Assembly: GCA_023228885.1 (NCBI GenBank)
Contig: JALOAJ010000002.1
Span: 62,001-126,000 of the forward strand
Length of the DNA stretch: 64,000 bases
Direction: 5' to 3'
Source: Bacillota bacterium
GTDB taxonomy: Bacteria > Bacillota > Clostridia > Monoglobales > Firm-18
Below the pieces are notes generated by a model that was given only the letters and a program-made list of their open reading frames with translations, was not told the origin of the DNA and did no database searches. Shown in pieces: positions 53,774 through 61,124 of the stretch. How positions within the stretch are numbered: position 1 is the stretch's first letter; each line of letters begins with the position of its first letter. The translations under genes were made by a program, and so were the position numbers.

Positions 53774-55945
53774 ATGTCTTACATCAAACAACCTATCACA
53801 CAAACGCTTGAGCAAAACTATATGCCGTATGCCATGAGCGTTATTATTTCGCGTGCCATACCCGAAATTGACGGTTTTAAGCCTTCACACAGAAAACTCC
53901 TTTATACAATGTATAAAATGGGGCTGCTTAGCGGTAACCGAACAAAATCGGCAAATGTGGTTGGGCAAACAATGAAGCTAAACCCGCATGGCGACGCGGC
54001 AATATATGAAACCCTTGTGCGCCTTACGGAAGGCAACAATGCCCTTTTGCACCCGTTTGTTGACAGCAAGGGAAACTTCGGAAAACAATATTCGCGCGAT
54101 ATGGCATATGCCGCCTCTCGTTATACAGAGGTTAAATTAAGCGATATTTGCAGCGAAGTGTTTTCGGATATAGATAAAAACACAGTTGATTTTGTCGATA
54201 ACTATGACGGCACAATGCAAGAGCCATCATTGCTGCCCACTCGATTTCCGAATATATTGGTTAACCCAAGCCAAGGCATCGCCGTTGGCATGGCATCTAA
54301 CCTGTGCAGCTTTAATTTAAAAGAGATATGCGACACAACAGTAGCATACTTAAAAAATCCGAAGTGTGACATCGCAAAAACGCTCATAGCTCCCGATTTT
54401 TCGACAGGTGCGGAGCTTATTTACGATGCCGATATTATCAACGAAATTTACGAAACGGGCAGAGGAAGCATAAAAGTTAGGGCAAAATATTCTTATGATA
54501 AAAAAAGCAACTGCATTGATATAACAGAAATTCCGTATACCACAACGGTAGAGGCAATAATAGATAAGATTATTGATTTAATGAAGCAAGGAAAGCTCCG
54601 TGAGGTTTCGGATGTGCGTGACGAAACGGACCTGCATGGTTTAAAGCTGACCATTGACTTAAAAAGGGGCGCTGATATTGACAAGCTTATGGCGTTTCTT
54701 TTTAAGTTTACTCCGCTTACCGACACTTTCGGTTGCAACTTTAACATATTAGTAGGTAGTATGCCTAAAGTTATGGGCATTAGGGAAATTTTATACGAAT
54801 GGACTGCCTTTCGCATAAACTGCATTAAACGGCTGCTTGCTTTTGATATACAAAAGAAAAGCGACAGGCTGCATCTGCTTTTGGGGCTTGAAAAAATCCT
54901 TTTAGACATTGATAAGGCAATAAAAATAATACGCAATACCGAACGAGAAAGTGAAGTTGTGCAAAACCTTATGGATGGCTTTAGCATTGATGCAATACAA
55001 GCGGAGTATATTGCCGAAATAAAGCTGCGTAATATTAATAAAGAATACATATTAAAACGAATTCAGGATATTGAAAACATAATAGATGAAATTTCTTCCC
55101 TTCGCGCCACTCTTGGCGACGAAGCTAAAATAAAAGAGCTTATAATAAAACAATTAAAAGAAATTTCAAAAAAATACGGAAAACCACGGCGCACAACGGT
55201 AATTGAGTCGGATAAAGTCGAAGAATATGTTGAGGAGCAATTTATAGAGGATTATAACATAACGGTGTTTTTAACGCGTGATGGCTATTTTAAAAAAATT
55301 ACGCATGCCTCTTTGCGTGCCGCCTCCGAGCAAAAACTTAAGGAAAACGATGAAATCGTATACAGCTTAGACACCGTTAATAAATCGGAAATGCTTGTTT
55401 TCACCGATAAGTCTACCGTTTATAAAGCAAAAACCCATGAAATCAGCGATTGTAAAGCAAGCCAGCTTGGCGAGTTTCTTCCCGCATTGCTTGATATGGA
55501 TGATGATGAAAATGTGTCGGGCATCATTATGACAACCGATTATAACGGGTATGCGCTGTTTTGCTTTGAAAACGGAAAAATGGCAAAGGTTAATATCAAC
55601 GCTTATGCAACGAAACAAAACAGAAAAAAGCTTGCCAACGCATATAGTGACGCTTCACCGCTTGTAAAGGTACTGCATTTTAATGAGGAAGTTGATTTGG
55701 CAGCCCTTTCAAGCAATAACAAGGTGTTGGTCTTTAATACCTCCTCCATTGCGCTAAAATCAACCCGCAACTCACAGGGTGTAAATGTAATTAAGCTTAG
55801 AAAAACAGCTGTGCTTTCCGATGTCAAGCGAACAGAGGATATGAAGCTAATTGACGCTAAATACTACAAAACAAAAAACATTCCCGCCTCCGGTTGTTTT
55901 TTACGCAAGGAAGACAGCAAAGCACAACAAATAAGCCTGTTTTAA
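53774..55945 (+). CDS. parC: Type II topoisomerase subunit A (ParC/GyrA-like)
   Basis: The DNA-cleaving subunit of a type IIA topoisomerase. The 723-residue protein has the winged-helix DNA gate (GFKPSHRKLLYTMYKMGL), PHGDAAIYETLVRLTEG, the catalytic Tyr in AASRYTEVKL, the coiled gate region, and a short C-terminal domain of degenerate blades (EYVEEQFIEDYNITVFLTRD, then GYFKKI). The canonical GyrA-box QRRGGKG is not seen, so topoisomerase IV-like decatenation is more likely than gyrase. The parE partner is not adjacent, which is unusual. The start is ATG 53774, six bases after GGGAG; ATG 53768 abuts that site. Confidence 0.88.
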   Translation: MSYIKQPITQTLEQNYMPYAMSVIISRAIPEIDGFKPSHRKLLYTMYKMGLLSGNRTKSANVVGQTMKLNPHGDAAIYETLVRLTEGNNALLHPFVDSKGNFGKQYSRDMAYAASRYTEVKLSDICSEVFSDIDKNTVDFVDNYDGTMQEPSLLPTRFPNILVNPSQGIAVGMASNLCSFNLKEICDTTVAYLKNPKCDIAKTLIAPDFSTGAELIYDADIINEIYETGRGSIKVRAKYSYDKKSNCIDITEIPYTTTVEAIIDKIIDLMKQGKLREVSDVRDETDLHGLKLTIDLKRGADIDKLMAFLFKFTPLTDTFGCNFNILVGSMPKVMGIREILYEWTAFRINCIKRLLAFDIQKKSDRLHLLLGLEKILLDIDKAIKIIRNTERESEVVQNLMDGFSIDAIQAEYIAEIKLRNINKEYILKRIQDIENIIDEISSLRATLGDEAKIKELIIKQLKEISKKYGKPRRTTVIESDKVEEYVEEQFIEDYNITVFLTRDGYFKKITHASLRAASEQKLKENDEIVYSLDTVNKSEMLVFTDKSTVYKAKTHEISDCKASQLGEFLPALLDMDDDENVSGIIMTTDYNGYALFCFENGKMAKVNINAYATKQNRKKLANAYSDASPLVKVLHFNEEVDLAALSSNNKVLVFNTSSIALKSTRNSQGVNVIKLRKTAVLSDVKRTEDMKLIDAKYYKTKNIPASGCFLRKEDSKAQQISLF

Positions 55946-55964
55946 TAAATAGGGTTTATAAATA

Positions 55965-56486
55965 TTAACAAAGTAATAATCTAACCACATACACGCTCAC
56001 CAATATACCTGTAAGGTCTGCAAGCAGTGCAGCTTTAACGGTATATCTGATGTCTTTAACATTTATACTTCCAAAATAAATTGCTATGGTGTAAAATGTA
56101 GTTTCGGTCGAGCCCATCATAACAGAGGTTGCCCTGCCCAAAAATGAATCAGGCCCATGTTTTGACAAAAGCTCTCTAACAATAGCAAGTGCGCCGCTGC
56201 CCGAAATAGGCCGCATAAACGCAAGCGGAACAAGTTCTTTCGGAAACTGTATCATAGAAAGCACCGGTGCAATAAAATTCGTTATAATTGTAAGCGCGCC
56301 GGACGCCCGAAACATCGAAATAGCGGTAAGCAGCCCTATCAAAGACGGTAAAATTCTAAAGCAAGTGTCTATTCCATCCTTAGCGCCGTTTATAAATGCG
56401 TCAAACACCTTAACCCTTTTGGCCGTTGCATGGGCTATTATTGCAAAAATCATAAGCGGTATTATTGCAACTGAAATGATTTCCAT
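55965..56486 (-). CDS. spmB: Spore maturation protein B
   Basis: One half of the SpmAB pair needed for spore core dehydration in Bacillus and Clostridium. The 173-residue membrane protein has a nucleoside-recognition (Gate) domain: GAKDGIDTCFRILPSLIGLL, then MRPISGSGALAIVRELL and GSTETTFYTIAIYFGS. It begins 4 bases after the spmA stop and has only a weak ribosome site, implying coupling. It converges on parC with no evident hairpin. Confidence 0.94.
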   Translation of the reverse strand: MEIISVAIIPLMIFAIIAHATAKRVKVFDAFINGAKDGIDTCFRILPSLIGLLTAISMFRASGALTIITNFIAPVLSMIQFPKELVPLAFMRPISGSGALAIVRELLSKHGPDSFLGRATSVMMGSTETTFYTIAIYFGSINVKDIRYTVKAALLADLTGILVSVYVVRLLLC

Positions 56487-56490
56487 GATG

Positions 56491-57060
56491 CTACTCTTTC
56501 AACGCAAGAAGCTTTGCGGCTGTAACTCCCACAGTTATCGCAGCAATGCTTACCAACCACACAGGCACTATTATTTCAAAAGGGTTTTGCGCGCCTTGTC
56601 TAAGCGTTATCACCGTTGACGGTATCAACTGGAGAGAAGCGGTGTTTATCACAACGAACATACACATTTCATTGCTTGCAACAGCGCTTTTGTTCAGCAA
56701 AGAAAGCTCCTTCATTGCCTTTAGCCCAAGCGGAGTTGCAGCATTGCCTATCCCAAAAAGATTTGCCGTTATGTTCATAACAATGGCATCGGTTGCCTTG
56801 CTATGTTTCGGAAGTCGGGGAAAAAGCAACCGTATCAATGGGCGCATTGCCCGCGTGAACAACCCTATAAATCCACCGTCTTGCGCGATTTTCATGATAC
56901 CCGTCCAAAAACACATCATCCCAAGCAGCGAAAAAGACATTGAAACCGCCTCCGCCGCACCCGCCATTGCAGCGGATGTAACTTCCTTTAAATTTCCGGA
57001 AAACAAAGCGGTTGCAAGGGAAACAAGCATCAGACCTCCCCATATGTAATTTAACAACAT
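56491..57060 (-). CDS. spmA: Spore maturation protein A
   Basis: Partner of SpmB; both are integral membrane Gate-domain proteins. The 189 residues include GAAEAVSMSFSLLGMMCFWTG, the FPRLPKHSKATDAIVMNITA block and NLFGIGNAATPLGLKAMKEL. The start is ATG 57060, six bases after AGAGG; an ATG at 57066 lies on that site. A sporulation-sigma promoter is expected; AATATT and GTATAAAT in the right spacing on the minus strand (near 57095-57122) loosely resemble a SigE site, but I would not rely on it. Its presence argues that the organism sporulates. Confidence 0.94.
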   Translation of the reverse strand: MLLNYIWGGLMLVSLATALFSGNLKEVTSAAMAGAAEAVSMSFSLLGMMCFWTGIMKIAQDGGFIGLFTRAMRPLIRLLFPRLPKHSKATDAIVMNITANLFGIGNAATPLGLKAMKELSLLNKSAVASNEMCMFVVINTASLQLIPSTVITLRQGAQNPFEIIVPVWLVSIAAITVGVTAAKLLALKE

Positions 57061-57160
57061 TATCATCCTCTCTTTTAAAGTTAGACCCTATATATATTTA
57101 TACGGCGATTTGAGGCAAAATATTAGTAATAAGTGACAATGAAAAGTTTGCCGAAAAGGG

Positions 57161-57189
57161 TTGACTTATTTTGGCAGTCGTGGTAGAAT
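57161..57189 (+). promoter_or_regulatory. Promoter of the AbrB-like gene
   Basis: -35 TTGACT at 57161-57166, 17-base spacer, -10 TAGAAT at 57184-57189, about 30 bases before the ATG at 57220. Confidence 0.75.
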
Positions 57190-57219
57190 AATGTCGAACA
57201 ATACAAGGGAGGTAGGAAA

Positions 57220-57459
57220 ATGAAATCAACAGGAATTGTTAGAAAAGTTGACGAGTTGGGAAGAATTGTTTTGCCAATAGAACTGCGAAGAACTTTGGGT
57301 ATTGATATTAAAGATTCTCTTGAAATTTCAGTCGATGGCCCGCAGATTATTCTATCAAAATATGAACCGGCTTGTATTTTTTGCGGCAGCGCAAAGGATG
57401 TTCAAACTTTTAAAGAGAAAAAAGTTTGTTCCAAATGCAGAACAGAAATTTCAAAATAA
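57220..57459 (+). CDS. AbrB-family transition-state regulator with zinc ribbon
   Basis: A dimeric swapped-hairpin DNA-binding protein of the AbrB/Abh/SpoVT group. Residues 1-50 give the N-terminal domain (STGIVRKVDELGRIVLPIEL, then RRTLGI). The short C-terminal half holds C-x2-C (CIFC) and C-x2-C (CSKC), a likely zinc ribbon seen in many clostridial AbrB proteins. It is 79 residues with GGGAGG ahead of the ATG. It lies directly upstream of an ABC exporter pair, which AbrB regulates in Bacillus (bmrCD), so local control is plausible but not shown. Confidence 0.93.
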   Translation: MKSTGIVRKVDELGRIVLPIELRRTLGIDIKDSLEISVDGPQIILSKYEPACIFCGSAKDVQTFKEKKVCSKCRTEISK

Positions 57460-57472
57460 GGCTTGTGTGTCC

Positions 57473-57502
57473 TTGACAGTTTTTCTAAATAGTATTATAA
57501 TA
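57473..57502 (+). promoter_or_regulatory. Consensus promoter for the ABC exporter pair
   Basis: -35 TTGACA at 57473-57478, 18-base spacer, -10 TATAAT at 57497-57502. The predicted start near 57509 falls inside the left arm of the terminator hairpin that follows. Confidence 0.78.
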
Positions 57503-57505
57503 TTA

Positions 57506-57542
57506 GTTAGCTATCTTTTACTTGATTGGCTAACTTTTTTTT
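57506..57542 (+). terminator. Intrinsic terminator of the AbrB-like gene, overlapping the exporter start site
   Basis: AGTTAGC (57506-57512) and GCTAACT (57530-57536) form a 7-bp stem with a 17-base loop and a T7 run. Transcripts arriving from abrB contain the whole stem; those starting near 57509 would lack part of the left arm. Confidence 0.7.
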
Positions 57543-57585
57543 ATTATATTTGCAAAACTTGCTAAGACAGAGGGGCATATTAAAC

Positions 57586-59313
57586 TTGAAAAAATTGCTT
57601 AAATATTTAAAACCATATACAAAATATGCCGTATTGGCGCCGTCATTGTTGATGATTGAAGTTTTTCTTGAGCTGCAACAACCGCGCCTTATGGGAAATA
57701 TCGTGGATTTGGGCATTGCAAGAGGTGACATGTCTTTTGTAATAACCACCGCTATTAAGATGATTATTATATCATTTGCCATGTCGGCAGGTGGTGTTAG
57801 CTCCATCTTTTTTTCATCAAGGGTTTCGCAAAGCTTTGGCGCTGATGTTAGAAACAGCTTGTTTGAAAAAATCCAAAGCTTTAGCTTTTCCGATATAGAC
57901 AAATTCAAAACATCCTCCCTTATAACGCGCCTTACGAATGATGTTACACAAGTTCAACTTATGGTTCTTATGGGGCTTAGAATGATGTTTCGCGCTCCGC
58001 TCCTTGCTTTTGGCGGGTTTTTTATGGCTGCAAGGCTAAACTTAAAATTATCGCTTGTGCTTGCAATTGCGTTGCCGATTTTGGCGGCAGCGGTTACATT
58101 TTTCATCTACAAAAGCTTTCCTCTTTTTAGAAAGGTTCAAAAAAAGCTTGACAGAATCAACCTGATTATGCGTGAAAACTTAAGCGGGATTCGGGTTGTA
58201 AAGGCATTTGTGCGCTTTGATTATGAACAAAAAAGGTTTGATAGCGCAAACAGCGATTATACCCAAATCGGCATCAAGGCGGGTTCACTATTGGCTCTTT
58301 CAATGCCCGCAATGATAATTATTATGAATTTTACAGTTGTTGCGGTATTATGGTACGGTGGGTTTTTAGCGCAATCGGGCGAAATTGAAGTTGGCAAAAT
58401 TATAGCGTTTATCAACTATTCAACTCAAATTTTATTTTCGTTTATGATGCTCGGTTTTTTGTTTATTAACATTTCAAGAGCATATGTTTCGGCGGGAAGG
58501 ATAAACGAAGTGCTTGAGACGGAAAGCACAATGCAAAGCCCGCAAAACGCTATAACAAAAGAGATTTCCAACGGCGTTATAGAATTTAAAAATGTTTCTT
58601 TTAAATATAACAAAGCAGATAAAAACAGCCAACTAAAAAATATTAATTTAAAAATAGCTGCCGGCGAAACGGTTGCAATACTTGGTGAAACCGGCTCGGG
58701 TAAAACAACTCTTGTAAATCTTATACCGCGGTTATATGATGTTTCATCCGGTCAAGTTTTAATAGATGGCGTTGATGTTAAAGATTATGACATTGAAACG
58801 CTGCGTTCCTTTGTAGGCATGGTTCCGCAGGATACTGTTTTATTTACCGGCACCATTGCGGATAATATAAAATGGGGGAATCCAAATGCGCAAGACGATG
58901 AAATAAAGAATGCCTCCTCCATTTCACAGGCCAGCGAATTTTTAGACGCCATTCCCGATGGCTATGATACAATTGTTGGCCAACGCGGCGTTGGCTTATC
59001 CGGCGGGCAGCGTCAGCGTGTTGCAATAGCGCGTGCCATTGCCAAAAATCCTAAAATCCTTATTTTTGATGATAGCACAAGCGCTGTGGATGTTGTAACG
59101 GAAGCTAAAATTCAACAAAACCTTAAAGAACAGCTTTCAACCCGCACCTTTATAATAGTTGCCCAGCGCATTAGCTCAGCTTTAGACTCAGACAGAATTA
59201 TCGTTTTAAAAGACGGTGAAATTGCAGAACAGGGCACACACAGCGAACTTATTGCAAAAAACGGTATATATACCGACATATATAAATCACAACTTGGAAC
59301 GGAGGGGATATAA
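57586..59313 (+). CDS. Heterodimeric ABC exporter, degenerate-site subunit
   Basis: Half of an ABC exporter of the multidrug type (BmrC/LmrC/TM287 group). The transmembrane domain occupies residues ~1-310 with six helices. The nucleotide-binding domain has Walker A GETGSGKTT, signature LSGGQRQR and Walker B LIFDDSTSAVD. The catalytic Glu is Asp and the H-loop His is Gln (IVAQR), so its own ATP site is non-canonical, while its signature completes the partner's site. It is 575 residues from TTG 57586, ten bases after GAGGGG. The downstream gene overlaps its stop in TAATG. Substrate unknown. Confidence 0.92.
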   Translation: MKKLLKYLKPYTKYAVLAPSLLMIEVFLELQQPRLMGNIVDLGIARGDMSFVITTAIKMIIISFAMSAGGVSSIFFSSRVSQSFGADVRNSLFEKIQSFSFSDIDKFKTSSLITRLTNDVTQVQLMVLMGLRMMFRAPLLAFGGFFMAARLNLKLSLVLAIALPILAAAVTFFIYKSFPLFRKVQKKLDRINLIMRENLSGIRVVKAFVRFDYEQKRFDSANSDYTQIGIKAGSLLALSMPAMIIIMNFTVVAVLWYGGFLAQSGEIEVGKIIAFINYSTQILFSFMMLGFLFINISRAYVSAGRINEVLETESTMQSPQNAITKEISNGVIEFKNVSFKYNKADKNSQLKNINLKIAAGETVAILGETGSGKTTLVNLIPRLYDVSSGQVLIDGVDVKDYDIETLRSFVGMVPQDTVLFTGTIADNIKWGNPNAQDDEIKNASSISQASEFLDAIPDGYDTIVGQRGVGLSGGQRQRVAIARAIAKNPKILIFDDSTSAVDVVTEAKIQQNLKEQLSTRTFIIVAQRISSALDSDRIIVLKDGEIAEQGTHSELIAKNGIYTDIYKSQLGTEGI

Positions 59314-61106
59314 TGCCACCACCGACAGGAAGAAGGCACGGGAGTGCAATGCCTTTTAAAAAAGCGAAAAACCCGAAAGGCGCAATAAAAAAGATTTGGT
59401 ATTATATCAAAATGCAAAAACTTGCATTGATTTTAACTTCAATTGCCGTGGTAATTCAAACTGCCAGCGTAGTATACGGAACAACGCTGGTGGGAACAGC
59501 CATAGACAAATATATTACAGTTTTTAATTTTAAAGGTCTTGCGCGATTTTCCGTTTTACTCGGCGCTGTTTATGTCGTATCAGCTGCTGCGGGATGGTTG
59601 CAAACACGCATTACTGTGAGCGTTGCAAATAAAGCGATGTATAATGTAAGAAACGATTTATTTGCAAAGCTGCAAAAACTGTCGCTTAAATACTTCGACT
59701 CGCTACCGCACGGCGAGCTTATGAGCAGGCTTACAAACGATGTTGATAATATAGGTCAGGCGCTTAGCCAGTCCATCGTTTCGCTTATTTCGAGCGTGTT
59801 GTCTATAATTATGACCGTTTTTGCAATGCTCATTATAAACCCTTTGCTAACTCTTGTTGCTTTTTTAATAATCCCAACGGGAATACTTATTACCAAAACA
59901 ATAGCATCCCGCTCAAAAAAGCTTTTTTCAAAACAACAAAAAAGTTTGGGCGAGCTAAACGGCTTGATTGAAGAAACAATAAGCGGTCAAAAGGTTGTAA
60001 AGATATTCGGCAGAGAAAAAATAATAATAGACGAGTTTGCCAAAAAAAATGACGAGTTAAAACAAGCCGGTACAAAGGCGCAGTTTCTTTCAAGCATTAT
60101 TTGGCCCACCATGAATTCACTTAATAATTTAAGCTACTCATTGATTGCTTTTGCAGGCAGTTTACTGCTTCTTAGCGGCAAAACGACCATTACAATCGGA
60201 AAAATCTCAAATATGTTGATTTTTTCAAAACAGCTTGCGCGACCTATAAACGAAATTGCAAATCTTTTTAACACCTTACAATCCGCAATAGCAAGCGCCG
60301 AGCGTGTTTTCGAGGTTATTGACGAAACTCCCGAGCAATCGGAAGGCGTTTCGGTTGCTGACATAAAGGGCAGAGTTGAATTTAAAAATATAACATTTGG
60401 ATACAACAGCAATGAGCCTGTTTTAAAAGGCGTTTCGATAAATGCAGAGCCGGGCGATTCTGTTGCGCTGGTCGGTCCCACCGGGGCGGGAAAAACAACC
60501 ATAGTAAACCTCCTTACAAGGTTTTATGATGTAGACGAAGGTTCTATTTTGGTAGACGGCAAAGACATAAGAACCTTGGATAGAAATTCACTGCGCAAAA
60601 GCCTTGGTATGGTGCTGCAAGATACATACCTGTTCTCATCATCAATAAAAGAGAATATACGGTATGGAAAGCTAAGCGCAACGGATGCCGAAGTTGAACA
60701 AGCTGCGCGGCTTGCAAATGTGCATCAATTTATAATGCACCTACCGAACGGATACGACACAATTTTAACAGACGGCGGCGAAGGCATAAGCCAAGGACAG
60801 CGCCAGCTTATTTCAATTGCGCGTGCGATTTTGGCAAATCCGTCTGTTTTGATACTTGATGAGGCAACCAGCAGTATTGACACGCGCACAGAAAAGCAAA
60901 TTCAACAGGCGTTGCTAACCCTTATGAGCGGCAGAACAAGTTTTGTAATTGCACATCGGCTCAGCACAATTCGTGACGCAAAAGAAATACTGGTTATAAA
61001 CGATGGACAAATAATCGAAAGAGGAAACCACGATTTTCTGTATAATAAAAAAGGCTTTTACTATAACTTGTATATAAGCCAATTTAAAAGAATCGCTGAA
61101 GAATAA
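59313..61106 (+). CDS. Heterodimeric ABC exporter, catalytic-site subunit
   Basis: The second half of the exporter. A proline/basic N-terminal extension (MPPPTGRRHGSAMPFKKAKN) precedes six helices over residues ~35-330. The ATPase domain has Walker A GPTGAGKTT, Walker B VLILDEATSSID with the catalytic Glu, and H-loop VIAHR. Its signature is degenerate (ISQGQRQ), the mirror image of the partner. Together they give one good and one poor ATP site, typical of asymmetric exporters. It is 597 residues. The start overlaps the previous stop by one base, and it converges on the GGDEF-EAL gene without a clear terminator. Confidence 0.93.
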   Translation: MPPPTGRRHGSAMPFKKAKNPKGAIKKIWYYIKMQKLALILTSIAVVIQTASVVYGTTLVGTAIDKYITVFNFKGLARFSVLLGAVYVVSAAAGWLQTRITVSVANKAMYNVRNDLFAKLQKLSLKYFDSLPHGELMSRLTNDVDNIGQALSQSIVSLISSVLSIIMTVFAMLIINPLLTLVAFLIIPTGILITKTIASRSKKLFSKQQKSLGELNGLIEETISGQKVVKIFGREKIIIDEFAKKNDELKQAGTKAQFLSSIIWPTMNSLNNLSYSLIAFAGSLLLLSGKTTITIGKISNMLIFSKQLARPINEIANLFNTLQSAIASAERVFEVIDETPEQSEGVSVADIKGRVEFKNITFGYNSNEPVLKGVSINAEPGDSVALVGPTGAGKTTIVNLLTRFYDVDEGSILVDGKDIRTLDRNSLRKSLGMVLQDTYLFSSSIKENIRYGKLSATDAEVEQAARLANVHQFIMHLPNGYDTILTDGGEGISQGQRQLISIARAILANPSVLILDEATSSIDTRTEKQIQQALLTLMSGRTSFVIAHRLSTIRDAKEILVINDGQIIERGNHDFLYNKKGFYYNLYISQFKRIAEE

Positions 61107-61124
61107 GCCTTTTGGGGCGTAAAA

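Noticed and set aside
57460..57585. BmrB-like leader-peptide attenuator before the ABC exporter
   Set aside because: The terminator begins at or before the predicted start site, leaving no room for a leader peptide or antiterminator.
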